Shown here: in pieces, positions 8,331-17,234 of the stretch
How positions within the stretch are numbered: the first letter of the stretch is position 1
Layout: each line of letters opens with the position of its first letter
Source: Prevotella sp.
GTDB lineage: Bacteria > Bacteroidota > Bacteroidia > Bacteroidales > Bacteroidaceae
Length of the DNA: 18,158 nt
Direction: 5' to 3'
Assembly (NCBI GenBank): GCA_017424205.1
Contig: JAFPAS010000254.1
Coordinates: 1-18,158, forward strand
Position numbers and translations under genes: made by a program
The notes under the pieces: generated by a model
What the model saw: only the letters and a program-made list of their open reading frames with translations
Databases searched by the model: none
Told to the model about the DNA's origin: nothing

Positions 8331-8362
8331 CAAATATACGAAAATAAAAGCATACAGGCAAA
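8331..8362 (-). promoter_or_regulatory. Bacteroidota-type promoter of the GH53 fusion gene
   Basis: On the minus strand a TTTG (-33 element, 8362-8359) is followed after 20 bases by TATATTTG (-7 element, 8338-8331), a full match to TTTG-N19-21-TAnnTTTG. Transcription would begin near 8325, giving a leader of about 70 bases before the ATG at 8252. This placement also rules out the longer reading frame start at 8333. Confidence 0.75.
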
Positions 8363-8795
8363 TATCTGCTCTTTTTTTTAGTTTTCATAACAAAAACCAT
8401 TGTGATTATCTCCTGCATGATGCAGCGGACGGCCGTTGGGCATTAAGTCCTTGTCTGTATGTCTTGTGGCGAAATGAGACGCATTGGAAGACGAGAGGCA
8501 AAGATATAGGCTGATAATGATAACTAAAGGTAAACTTTACTGCAATACTGATATTTTTTATCATATTATTAAATGTTATGCAAAAAAGTATCATTTAATG
8601 ATAAGATAATATATTATAGTTTCGAATATTTACTGTAATTTTGCAACCGAGAACCATATATTGTGTCCTTTTCGTACATATCAAACGATAAATCTCATGC
8701 CATAATCCTACTTTATATTTATATAATTAGGTGTGGCAAGGCGAAGAAACTAATCTTAAATAATTATAATTAACTAACTAAAACTTTTTTACGCT
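8363..8795. other. Divergent PUL control region between the GH53 and susC genes
   Basis: No protein-coding gene is supported here; the short frames show no known features. The first part contains a small inverted repeat CTGCAT-G-ATGCAG at 8413-8425 and the palindrome ACGGCCGT at 8429-8436, both possible protein-binding sites. From about 8520 the sequence becomes very AT-rich and holds the presumed susC promoter and a leader of roughly 145 bases. PULs are commonly switched on by a hybrid two-component or SusR-type regulator binding such a region. None is encoded in the window, so any operator assignment here is inference. Confidence 0.5.
8636..8643 (+). promoter_or_regulatory. Candidate -7 element of the susC operon promoter
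   Basis: TAATTTTG matches the Bacteroidota -7 consensus TAnnTTTG. No TTTG stands 19-21 bases upstream, as would be common for a promoter that needs an activator. Transcription would start near 8650, leaving an AT-rich untranslated leader of about 145 bases. Confidence 0.4.
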
Positions 8796-11700
8796 ATGAA
8801 ATCTGAAAAATCTTTCAGCATTAAGTTTGCGTTACTCGCGTTGCTCATGCTCTTCTCGGCATCAGTAATGGCGCAGGTGAAGGTCACCGGTACCGTTGTT
8901 GACGAATCGGGAGAAGCTGTGCTTGGCGCTACAGTGCGTGAAAAAGGTACTCAGAGCGGTGCTGCTACTGACTTCAACGGTAATTTCTCTATCGTTGTGA
9001 AAAGTGCAAATGCAACGCTGAGTATCTCGTATGTAGGTTTCCAGACAGAGACTGTAAAGCTCGCTGGACGTACAAATGTAAAGGTTACTCTTAAAACCGA
9101 TGCTACAATGCTCGAAGAGACAGTCGTTGTAGGTTACGGTACAATGAAGAAAAGCGACCTTTCTGGTTCTTCTGTAACTGTCGGAGAAGATGATATCAAA
9201 GGCTCTATCATCACTTCGCTCGACCAGACTCTGCAGGGTCGTGTGTCTGGTGTGACTGCCGTGACAACATCTGGTGCTCCTGGCTCTTCTTCTTCTATCC
9301 GCGTGCGCGGTATTGGATCTATCAATGCTAACCAGGAACCTCTATACGTTATCGACGGTGTAATCGTACAGAGCGGTGGACAGTCAGGTGCTGAATATGG
9401 TCTGGGTGACAGACTGGGCAACGGTAAGGTTTCTACTATCTCGCCTCTCTCTACACTCAACCCTTCTGATATCGTAAGCATGGAAATCCTGAAGGATGCT
9501 TCAGCTACTGCTATCTACGGTGCACAGGGTGCTAACGGTGTAGTGCTTATCACAACAAAGCGTGGTAAGGCTGGTGAAGCTAAGTTCAGCTACGACGGCA
9601 TGTTTGCTGTTAATCGTCAGGCTAAGCGTCTGGACATCATGAACCTCAGAGAGTATTCTGAATACTATCAGAGCTATGTTCGTGAGGGATGGATTATCGA
9701 AAGTCAGGCTGACCCAACATACGCTGACCCTTCTATCCTCGGAGCTGGTACAAACTGGCAGGACGCTATCTTCCAGACTGCTATACAGCATCAGCATCAG
9801 GTGTCTGCTCAGGGCGGTACAGAGAATGTTAGATACTATGTTTCTGGTAACTTCATGAACCAGGAAGGTACTATCATCGGCTCTGAATTCAATAGATATT
9901 CTGTACGTGCTAACCTCGACGCACAGCTCAAGCCATGGCTTAAGCTCGGAATGTCTACTACATTCACAACAACAAACGATGACCTCAAGAAGGCTGACGG
10001 TAACGAAGGTATCATCACATACTCTCTGACCACTATCCCAGATATGCCTATATACGACGTATTCGGAAACTACTATGCAGAGGTGCGTGAGGGATATACT
10101 AACCCTAACCCTGTAGCTCTCGCTAATATGAACCAGTATACGCTCGAGCGTAGAAAACTTACTGGTAACATCTTCGCAGAGGTTAGCTTCCTTAAGAATC
10201 TTGTTTGGCACGCTGAACTCGGTTACGATATCTCTGGCTCTAACGCTGAAACATGGGAGCCTTCTGTAAATCTTGGCGGATGGCAGAAACCAGCTAACTC
10301 TGACCACTGGCAGAGCAATAACAATAAGTTCTGGCAGCTGAAGAACTACCTCACATATACTGGCAACATAGGCAAGCATCATTTCACTGCTATGCTCGGT
10401 CAGGAATGCTGGGAGTCAACATGGAAATTCCAGGGCATTACTGGTAAGAACCTACCACGTAACGACGTGCAAAACCCTTCTCTCTCTGAAAAGGCTGACC
10501 GCGACTTCACTTCTGGATTCGGAAGTGCATCAATGGCTTCGTTCTTCACTCGTGAGACATATAACTATGACGACCGTTACTATGCTACATACACATATCG
10601 TTATGACGGCTCTTCAAACTTCGGACCAAACAACAGATGGGCTGGATTCCACTCTATCGCTGCTTCTTGGAGATTCTCTAACGAGGCGTTCATGAAGAAT
10701 ATCGACTGGATCTCTAACGGTAAATTACGTGTAGGATGGGGACAGACTGGTAACTCTAACATCGGTGGATACCGTTGGGGTGTTGCACTCGGCGTTATGC
10801 CTTCTGCACTCGGACAGTCTTACCGACCAACAGGTCTTCCTAATGAATCAATCCAGTGGGAGACACAGGAACAGATTGACCTCGGTCTTGACCTCGGATT
10901 CTTCAACAACCGACTCAACCTTACTCTCGACTGGTATCGCAAAGAGTCTAAGAACATGTTGATGAAGATGCAGTTGCCTTCATACCTCGGTACACAGGGT
11001 AACGGTTCTTCTGCACTCTCTGCTCCTTACGGCAACTATGGTAACATGCTCAATACTGGTTTCGAAGTAGAGGTAAAGGCTATACCTGTTAGAACAAATG
11101 ACTTCCAGTGGGAGACTGACGTACAGTTCTCATTCAATAAGAATAAGCTCGTTTCTCTTCAGGGCACAACATCTGCAGCTATCATTGGCTACGGACAGTG
11201 GTCTGACGTAGTGGCTGTTTCTTCTGTAGGACGTCCTATGTATGACTTCTTCGGATATGTAGTAGAAGGTGTTTATAAGGATTTCGACGATATCCTTAAC
11301 TCTCCTGTCAATACTCTCTACGCACAGTCTTGTACAGAAAATGCTGACGGAACATGGAGCCATGTTATGGATCCAAGCAAGTATAGCAAGAACAATACTG
11401 TATGGCCTGGCGACCTCAAGTTCAAAGATGTAAACGGTGACGGCATAATCAACGAAAACGATAAGACAAATATCGGTTCTCCACTTCCAAAGTGCACTTT
11501 CGGTTGGACTAATACATTTACTTATAAGAACTTCGACCTCTCAATCTTCATCAATGGCTCTATTGGCAATAAGGTTATGAACTACACTTCTATACCTCTG
11601 ACAGCGATGACAAGTACATGGACAAACCAGATCAATGAGAAGGTGGCTGACCGTGCAACACTCGCACCAATTGATGCTAACAAGACTTATGATGCAGGAC

Positions 11701-12068
11701 AGTACTGGTATAATGATATTACTAATGTATATGTTACTAACCCTGGAACATCTATTCCTCGTGTAGCAATCGGTAATACATATAACCAAAACATCTCAAG
11801 CAGATACATCGAAGATGGTTCTTACGTTCGTCTGAAGAACATTGCACTGGGATACACATTCCCTAAGAGCATTACAAACAAGCTTCATCTTGACAATCTG
11901 CGCATTTACTGCAACCTGCAGAACGTGCTGACTATTACAGGCTACGACGGATATGACCCTGAAATCGGAGCTTCGACAACTGATGCTAATGGCTATGTAT
12001 TTGGTCTTGATAACGGACGTTATCCTTCTCCATTCACATGCTCATTTGGTATAAATGTTTCATTCTAA
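8796..12068 (+). CDS. susC: SusC/RagA family TonB-linked outer-membrane oligosaccharide transporter
   Basis: This 1090-residue outer-membrane beta-barrel imports oligosaccharides using TonB energy in complex with the SusD partner encoded next. A signal peptide (1-26, ending SVMAQ) is followed by a carboxypeptidase-regulatory-like beta-sandwich of about residues 28-104 (VKVTGTVVDESGEAVLGATV). Next come the conserved LEETVVVGYG segment (106-115) and the plug domain. The plug contains TLQGRVSGV, IRVRGIGSINANQEPLYVIDG and LKDASATAIYGAQGANGVV. The rest is barrel, ending in SFGINVSF with the terminal Phe usual for outer-membrane proteins. Length is normal for the family. The gene leads a susC-susD-SGBP-SGBP operon divergent from the GH53 gene. 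Its codons are strongly biased to a narrow set (GGT, TCT, GCT, AAC, ATC), as expected for high expression. The symbol denotes the family only; the imported glycan is not maltose by any evidence here. Confidence 0.96.
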   Translation: MKSEKSFSIKFALLALLMLFSASVMAQVKVTGTVVDESGEAVLGATVREKGTQSGAATDFNGNFSIVVKSANATLSISYVGFQTETVKLAGRTNVKVTLKTDATMLEETVVVGYGTMKKSDLSGSSVTVGEDDIKGSIITSLDQTLQGRVSGVTAVTTSGAPGSSSSIRVRGIGSINANQEPLYVIDGVIVQSGGQSGAEYGLGDRLGNGKVSTISPLSTLNPSDIVSMEILKDASATAIYGAQGANGVVLITTKRGKAGEAKFSYDGMFAVNRQAKRLDIMNLREYSEYYQSYVREGWIIESQADPTYADPSILGAGTNWQDAIFQTAIQHQHQVSAQGGTENVRYYVSGNFMNQEGTIIGSEFNRYSVRANLDAQLKPWLKLGMSTTFTTTNDDLKKADGNEGIITYSLTTIPDMPIYDVFGNYYAEVREGYTNPNPVALANMNQYTLERRKLTGNIFAEVSFLKNLVWHAELGYDISGSNAETWEPSVNLGGWQKPANSDHWQSNNNKFWQLKNYLTYTGNIGKHHFTAMLGQECWESTWKFQGITGKNLPRNDVQNPSLSEKADRDFTSGFGSASMASFFTRETYNYDDRYYATYTYRYDGSSNFGPNNRWAGFHSIAASWRFSNEAFMKNIDWISNGKLRVGWGQTGNSNIGGYRWGVALGVMPSALGQSYRPTGLPNESIQWETQEQIDLGLDLGFFNNRLNLTLDWYRKESKNMLMKMQLPSYLGTQGNGSSALSAPYGNYGNMLNTGFEVEVKAIPVRTNDFQWETDVQFSFNKNKLVSLQGTTSAAIIGYGQWSDVVAVSSVGRPMYDFFGYVVEGVYKDFDDILNSPVNTLYAQSCTENADGTWSHVMDPSKYSKNNTVWPGDLKFKDVNGDGIINENDKTNIGSPLPKCTFGWTNTFTYKNFDLSIFINGSIGNKVMNYTSIPLTAMTSTWTNQINEKVADRATLAPIDANKTYDAGQYWYNDITNVYVTNPGTSIPRVAIGNTYNQNISSRYIEDGSYVRLKNIALGYTFPKSITNKLHLDNLRIYCNLQNVLTITGYDGYDPEIGASTTDANGYVFGLDNGRYPSPFTCSFGINVSF

Positions 12069-12072
12069 ACAA

Positions 12073-12078
12073 AAGGAG
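12073..12078 (+). promoter_or_regulatory. Shine-Dalgarno sequence that fixes the susD start
   Basis: AAGGAG lies 10 bases before the ATG at 12089. The same frame is open from 12038, inside the susC 3' end, but this ribosome site and the signal peptide behind it select 12089. It is notable because most genes in this window have no clear Shine-Dalgarno sequence. Confidence 0.75.
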
Positions 12079-12088
12079 ACAAAACATT

Positions 12089-13822
12089 ATGAAAATCAAT
12101 AATATAAAAATATTCTTGGTCGCTGCTACGATGGGCATGGGATTGACTTCGTGCGAGGACTTCCTTGACCGTCCGACAGAAGACAACTATGTTGCAAGCG
12201 GATACTACAGAACAGATGCCGAGTGTATTGCAGCGGTTGACTATCTATACAACTCACCATGGTATGACTTCCAGCGCGGCTTCTTCAAGGTAGGTGAGGT
12301 TCTGTCAGGAAACTACTACTGGGGTTCAAGTCCATATCTTAACTTCTCACTCAACTCAAATGACGAAGACTTGCGCAACATGTCTTACTCTCTGTGGGCA
12401 GTTAACGGACACTCTAACATCGTACGCAAATATATAGAAGATGGCAGTGCATCAGAGGCTGTAAAGAACCAGACTATGGGCGAATGTCTCCTCTGGAAGG
12501 CAATGGCTTACTTCTATCTTGTAAGAACATTCGGTGATGTACCTATCGTGCACGACAATGCTGGCATGATCGAAAGCGGTACATACAACGAACAGTACAA
12601 GGTGCATAAGGCTGACGTATACGATTATATCGTAATGACACTTGAGAAGGCTATAGAGCTCCTGCCAGTGCAGTGCACAGAAGGCCGTCTTGACAAGTAT
12701 TGCGCTAAGGGCTTGCTCGCTAAGGTTTATCTTACAAAGGCTGGTGTAACAGGTTCGCTCAATGCTGACGACCTGCAGAAGGCTGCTGAGTATGCAAAAG
12801 ACGTTGTTGTAAACTCTGGACGCGAACTTGAGAAGAACTATCATGACTGCTTCACTCTCGAAGGAAACAAGTCAAAGGAGAACATGATTGCATGGCGTTG
12901 GGTAGTAAGCTCACAGTGGACATCACAGAACTCGCTCCAGTCAGACCTCGGTATGACAGGACAGGATGAATATGGTGACCAGTGGGGTGAATGGAATGGT
13001 CCATCTATCGACCTGCAGGACGCTTTCGGATTCAATATTCTTGAGAACCCAGCACAGCGCATTGACGTCGACACACGACGCAAGGCTACACTCATGACCA
13101 TAGGCGACGTCGTTCCTTATCTCTGGCGTGACAAGGGCGGATTTGACTATATGAGATTCGAGTATGACAAGACATACAATCCTTCAGCTTGGGGCGAGCA
13201 CCGCTCACCTACAGGATGTAACGTCGTAAAACATCTCTATGGTAACAATGCAGACCACGTGGCAGGTACGGGCACATCAGCTGACCGTATGGCAAGCTCA
13301 CTCTGTACACCTCTCTTGCGTCTTGCTGACGTTTATCTCGTACTCGCTGAAGCAAAGGTTCTCTTAGGACAGACAGCTGATCCTGATGCGCTCAATGCTT
13401 TCAATGCCGTACATCAGCGTGCTATTCCAACAGCTGCTGCTAAGACATCGCTCTCTTTTGATGATATCTGGAAGGAGCGCCGTCTTGAGTTAGCATGTGA
13501 GGGCGACCGCTGGTACGACTTCGTACGCCTCGCTTACTATAACCCAGAAAGAGCGATATCTGAGCTTAAGTCACAGCGTCGTAATGTTTACTGGAACCTC
13601 AACCTTACTTTCAAACAGTATTATGAGACAGGCCAGTGGCTGCTTGTAAATCAGGATGATGATAACAATGAGCAGACAACAACTTATGACGACCAGACTC
13701 CTGCACCAAACGTAACTATTAACAGTTTCGTGATTCCATTCCCAATGGAAGACCTCACGTTCAATCCACACCTGATGGAAGACCCAGTGCGTGTTGATGT
13801 ACGTCAGACTTACCAATATTAA
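12089..13822 (+). CDS. susD: SusD/RagB family outer-membrane glycan-binding lipoprotein
   Basis: This 577-residue lipoprotein forms the lid of the SusC channel at the cell surface and binds oligosaccharides. The N-terminal signal ends in GLTSC, making Cys22 the lipidated residue. The following EDFLDRPTED carries the acidic residues typical of surface-exported Bacteroidota lipoproteins. The N-terminal SusD-like part contains the TPR-type helices (ECLLWKAMAYFYLVRTFGDVPIV and neighbours). The C-terminal part contains DIWKERRLELACEGDRWYDFVRL, a strong family signature, and ends near FVIPFPMEDLTFNPHL. It begins 20 bp after the susC stop and precedes two surface glycan-binding proteins. The symbol denotes family membership, not starch specificity. 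Confidence 0.95.
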   Translation: MKINNIKIFLVAATMGMGLTSCEDFLDRPTEDNYVASGYYRTDAECIAAVDYLYNSPWYDFQRGFFKVGEVLSGNYYWGSSPYLNFSLNSNDEDLRNMSYSLWAVNGHSNIVRKYIEDGSASEAVKNQTMGECLLWKAMAYFYLVRTFGDVPIVHDNAGMIESGTYNEQYKVHKADVYDYIVMTLEKAIELLPVQCTEGRLDKYCAKGLLAKVYLTKAGVTGSLNADDLQKAAEYAKDVVVNSGRELEKNYHDCFTLEGNKSKENMIAWRWVVSSQWTSQNSLQSDLGMTGQDEYGDQWGEWNGPSIDLQDAFGFNILENPAQRIDVDTRRKATLMTIGDVVPYLWRDKGGFDYMRFEYDKTYNPSAWGEHRSPTGCNVVKHLYGNNADHVAGTGTSADRMASSLCTPLLRLADVYLVLAEAKVLLGQTADPDALNAFNAVHQRAIPTAAAKTSLSFDDIWKERRLELACEGDRWYDFVRLAYYNPERAISELKSQRRNVYWNLNLTFKQYYETGQWLLVNQDDDNNEQTTTYDDQTPAPNVTINSFVIPFPMEDLTFNPHLMEDPVRVDVRQTYQY

Positions 13823-13845
13823 TAACTCGACTTATACTATAAGAT

Positions 13846-15168
13846 ATGAAAACAATATTCAACAGTCTCTTAGTACTTGCGGCTATAGCATTCTCTGCTT
13901 TCGCTTTCACTGCGTGTGAGGACGAGCCTGACAAGTATGAGATTAGCGGAGGCAATCCTGTTATTCGCTATATACGTCCGCTTGGTTTGGAAAGTGGAGA
14001 CTCAATCATAACTGGCGCATATATGGACAACCGTATTTGTATCGTAGGTGAAAATCTGCGTAGTATTACAAAGATGTTGTTCAACGACCAGGAGGCACAG
14101 CTTATACCAAGCTTGATTACAGACCATACGCTGATTGTTACAGTGCCAGGAACAGTGCCTGGTGAGGTGTTCAATAAAATCTTTATGATTAACAATAGCA
14201 ACGACACCACCACTTACGACTTCAAGGTGCTTGTGCCAGGTCCTACGATTATCTCTATGGGTAACGAATGGGCGCCTGCTGGCGATGTTCAGACAATCTA
14301 TGGCAGCTACTTTATTGATGATCCTAATGTGCCTATCACATTGACTATTGCTGGTCAGGAAATTCCATTCGATAAGGAGCAGTTTGACGGCAACCATATT
14401 ACATTCACTGTTCCTGAGGGTCTCCCAGAGGGTGACATTGAGGTGACAACTGTCTATGGCACACAGAAGGCTCCATTCCGCTATAAGGACAGCCGCGGTA
14501 TGATTACCAACTTTGACGGCGAAGGCAATTCTGGAACTAAGGGCATCGTGCCTCAGGGCTGGAATCTCGCAATGACTTATTCAAACGAGGGCGGCATTGA
14601 CGGCTATTATGTTCAGGTTGGCGACGGCACATTGAAGATGCCAGCTGACGGTGGATGGACAGAAGGCTTCAAGATTTCTTGGTGGTGTGGTAACTGGAAT
14701 GGTGACCCAATGTCAATCACAGAGGGTGCTGGTGTTCCTGTACGCAACCTCTTCCCAGCAGGTTACTTCGGAGAGCCAGAGAAGCTTGCGTTTAAGTTTG
14801 AGCTTTGCATTCCTGCTTCTAACCCTTGGATGGCAGGTGTTCTTCAGGTGCTCTTCCTTAACAATAAGGTTGCTGCAAACGACACATGGCAGAACAATAC
14901 ATACATCCAGCCTGAGACAGGCATGTGCCGTGGCCTCTATGCACCATGGTCAGGATCAGGTTCGTTTGACACAGGAGGCAAGTGGATTACAGTAACTATG
15001 CCGATATCGAACTTTACTTACAACATGGACGGAACAGCTGGTATGGTGCCAATTACTCCAGAAAGCTTCGACACATTCACAATGTGGCCAGTTAGCGGTG
15101 GTCTTCAGGGTACAGAATGTGCTCCAATCCTTCGCTATGATAACATTCGTATAGTTCCTATTAACTAA
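13846..15168 (+). CDS. IPT/TIG-domain surface glycan-binding lipoprotein (SGBP)
   Basis: This 440-residue lipoprotein lies in the SusE/F position of the operon and probably holds polysaccharide at the cell surface. The signal ends in AFTAC (Cys24), followed by EDEPD, an acidic surface-export type signal. Two IPT/TIG immunoglobulin-like domains cover about residues 38-213, as seen in VGENLRSITKMLFND and VPEGLPEGDIEVTTVYG. From residue 216 (SRGMITNFDGEG) to the end is a domain resembling the glycan-binding C-terminal domain of Bacteroides SGBP-B (xyloglucan-binding type). It has several aromatic residues (SWWCGNWNG, APWSGSG) that could stack on sugars. It starts 23 bp after susD without a clear Shine-Dalgarno sequence. 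Xyloglucan binding itself is not proven, because relatives of this domain occur in PULs for other glycans. Confidence 0.82.
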   Translation: MKTIFNSLLVLAAIAFSAFAFTACEDEPDKYEISGGNPVIRYIRPLGLESGDSIITGAYMDNRICIVGENLRSITKMLFNDQEAQLIPSLITDHTLIVTVPGTVPGEVFNKIFMINNSNDTTTYDFKVLVPGPTIISMGNEWAPAGDVQTIYGSYFIDDPNVPITLTIAGQEIPFDKEQFDGNHITFTVPEGLPEGDIEVTTVYGTQKAPFRYKDSRGMITNFDGEGNSGTKGIVPQGWNLAMTYSNEGGIDGYYVQVGDGTLKMPADGGWTEGFKISWWCGNWNGDPMSITEGAGVPVRNLFPAGYFGEPEKLAFKFELCIPASNPWMAGVLQVLFLNNKVAANDTWQNNTYIQPETGMCRGLYAPWSGSGSFDTGGKWITVTMPISNFTYNMDGTAGMVPITPESFDTFTMWPVSGGLQGTECAPILRYDNIRIVPIN

Positions 15169-15180
15169 TTTCTTAAGACA

Positions 15181-17049
15181 ATGAAAAAGATATTCAATTA
15201 CATAATGTTGTTAGCAGTGAGTCTTTCGGGACTCACGCTGACAGCGTGCTCTGACGACGAACTCGATACTAATCAGTATAACAAGAGTGGCGTGAATATC
15301 CTTGCTTTTGGTCCTATGCCTGTTACTCGTGGTGATGCAATGCGTGTGACTGGTACTCAGTTGAACAAGGTTAAGGAGGTTCTTTTCCCAGAGGGCAATC
15401 AGAAGCTAACTCCTTCAACAAACTTCATCAATGCTGAGTTTACTCTTTCAAACTCAGAAGAGATGACAGTTGTTATTCCTGACATGTGTGTGCCAGGCAA
15501 GCTTCGTCTTGTAACAAATAATAACGACACAATCGTTTCTGCTTCTAACATATCATTTGTAGAAGAAATCGAGGTGACAGGTATGTCTCCTATGCAGGTT
15601 CACCCTGGCGATATCGTTACTATTTCAGGTGAGTATGTATGGAACATCGGTGAGGTTACATTCGCTGCTGGCAAGAAGGTTACAGCAGAAGAGTTTGTTC
15701 TGAACACACGAAATGAGATTCAGGTTCAAGTTCCTATGGACGCTCAGACAGGTGCTGTTACATATAACGACGGTTCAGAAGGTGCTGTTGAGGTTGTCAT
15801 TACAGACAATCTGATGGTTGACGCAGCTGTTGCGACAAGCGTATCAAACCCAACACCAGAGTTCAACGAGCAGATTACTATCTACGGTGAGAATCTCGAC
15901 CTCGTTACTACAGTCGACTTCCCATCTGTAGCAGGTGTAGAATACACAGTAGCATCTGACGGCAAGTCAATCACAGTTATTGTTCCTGCAAACACAGTGA
16001 GCGGTAATATTGTTCTCACTTCAGCTTCAGGACTCACAACATCAGTTGAGATCACTGTACCACTCATTACTTACACATCAGTAACTCCTGCAGAGGACGT
16101 TCGTGAAGGCGATGAGATTACAATCACAGGTACACTCCTTGACCGTGTTACAAAGCTTGTTCTTCCTGGTGACATCACACTTGAGCAGGGTTCATTCAGC
16201 CAGTCTGCTACAGAGATTAAGTTCACTGTACCAGAGGGCATGGGCGACGGTCAGGTGACACTCGTACAGCATGAGAACTATTCAGTTACTACAGACAAGA
16301 TTGCAATGCACCATGAAGGCACAGAGATACCTATCTGGCAGGGCAATACACATGTAGGCAACTGGGACGGTTCAATGGATGCACTCTCTTGGGGTAAATA
16401 TGACTGGTCACAGGTTAAGGCTGGCCAGGTACTCTCTATCTATCTGACACCAGACATGACAGATGGTTGGTCACAGCTCCGCGTAGGCAACGGTTCATGG
16501 ACTGCACTTCCTGGAACATCTGATCCTTATGAGTTCAACACAGCTGACGAGCAGATTGTTCGCATAACACTCACAGACGCTATGCTTTCAGAACTCGTTA
16601 ACAATGGCGGTCTTGTACTCTGCGGTGCATGGTGGACATGTACAAAGGTTACACTCTCTCCGCTTGAGACAGTACTTTGGGAAGGCGAGGCACTCGCTGA
16701 CGACTGGGCAAACCAGCCATACATGCTTTCTGACGCAGGTGCAGAGCTTGCAGCAGCAGGTGCACAGGTAGGTCAGGCAGTTCACTTCTACATCACACCA
16801 ACTGATCCAGACTGGAAGCTTGAGATTCTCGAGGGTCACTGGGGTCCTTCTTACGGAGCATGGTGTGCAGTAGGCTATGACACAGAGAATGGCAAGTTTG
16901 CTGAGACAGACCTTGAGGCTATAGGTGGCAAGGTTACTATCTTCCTCACACAGGCAATGCTTGACGCTGCATACACACAGCAGTGGTGGGGCGGCACATT
17001 CATCCTCAATGGTGACAATGTGAAGTGTACTAAGATTGCACTTGAATAA
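15181..17049 (+). CDS. Multi-IPT surface lipoprotein with two tandem C-terminal carbohydrate-binding-like modules
   Basis: This 622-residue protein is the last gene of the susCD operon. The signal ends in TLTAC (Cys23), and SDDELD behind it fits surface export. Four IPT/TIG-like repeats fill about residues 38-378, for example ITIYGENLDLVTTVDFP and ITITGTLLDRVTKLVLP. Two related modules follow, at about 381-496 and 497-622. Both begin with a W-x-G strand (IWQG, LWEG) and a nearby W, and share a QV-x-x-GQ strand. Both also have I-x-LT-x-AML and end in CTKVTL or CTKIAL. Exposed tryptophans (NGSW, AWWTC, GHWGP, QQWWGG) suggest sugar binding. The protein probably spans from the membrane with the IPT domains as a stalk and binds glycan at the tip. 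Function is inferred from position and architecture; no catalytic signature was seen. Confidence 0.78.
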   Translation: MKKIFNYIMLLAVSLSGLTLTACSDDELDTNQYNKSGVNILAFGPMPVTRGDAMRVTGTQLNKVKEVLFPEGNQKLTPSTNFINAEFTLSNSEEMTVVIPDMCVPGKLRLVTNNNDTIVSASNISFVEEIEVTGMSPMQVHPGDIVTISGEYVWNIGEVTFAAGKKVTAEEFVLNTRNEIQVQVPMDAQTGAVTYNDGSEGAVEVVITDNLMVDAAVATSVSNPTPEFNEQITIYGENLDLVTTVDFPSVAGVEYTVASDGKSITVIVPANTVSGNIVLTSASGLTTSVEITVPLITYTSVTPAEDVREGDEITITGTLLDRVTKLVLPGDITLEQGSFSQSATEIKFTVPEGMGDGQVTLVQHENYSVTTDKIAMHHEGTEIPIWQGNTHVGNWDGSMDALSWGKYDWSQVKAGQVLSIYLTPDMTDGWSQLRVGNGSWTALPGTSDPYEFNTADEQIVRITLTDAMLSELVNNGGLVLCGAWWTCTKVTLSPLETVLWEGEALADDWANQPYMLSDAGAELAAAGAQVGQAVHFYITPTDPDWKLEILEGHWGPSYGAWCAVGYDTENGKFAETDLEAIGGKVTIFLTQAMLDAAYTQQWWGGTFILNGDNVKCTKIALE

Positions 17050-17065
17050 AGACTCATGAATATAT

Positions 17066-17107
17066 AAGGTAGAGAAAGTCCGCCAGGGCTTTCCCTACCT
17101 TTTTTTT
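17066..17107 (+). terminator. Rho-independent terminator after the susCD operon
   Basis: The bases 17066-17081 pair with 17086-17101 in a 16-position stem with one A-C mismatch and one G-T pair, closed by a 4-base loop. A run of eight T follows, counting 17100-17107. It lies 16 bp after the last lipoprotein stop and separates the operon from the GH5 gene. Confidence 0.88.
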
Positions 17108-17234
17108 ATGCCGTTAATTACATGACGGTTCAGATAAAGAAGTTTTGAAAGGCAGACATATACTGCTCATGCAGGTGTCAGGAGCTCAGACACTGTCAGT
17201 CTTTAGTTATGCAGAGAAAATATAATATTCAGTT

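Noticed and set aside
8253..8333. Longer N-terminus of the GH53 fusion protein starting at 8333
   Set aside because: The upstream ATG lies inside the TATATTTG promoter box and would put 27 polar residues ahead of a good signal peptide; 8252 fits promoter, leader and signal.
8305..8594. Short frames (69 and 62 codons) in the GH53-susC control region
   Set aside because: They overlap promoter elements, lack ribosome sites and have no recognisable features.
9501..10382. 293-codon minus-strand frame inside susC
   Set aside because: Antisense to the susC plug and barrel; it follows from the biased codons of susC and shows no protein features.
12038..12088. Earlier susD start overlapping the end of susC
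   Set aside because: The start at 12089 has AAGGAG at proper spacing and begins a normal lipoprotein signal; the earlier one would add an unrelated stretch before it.
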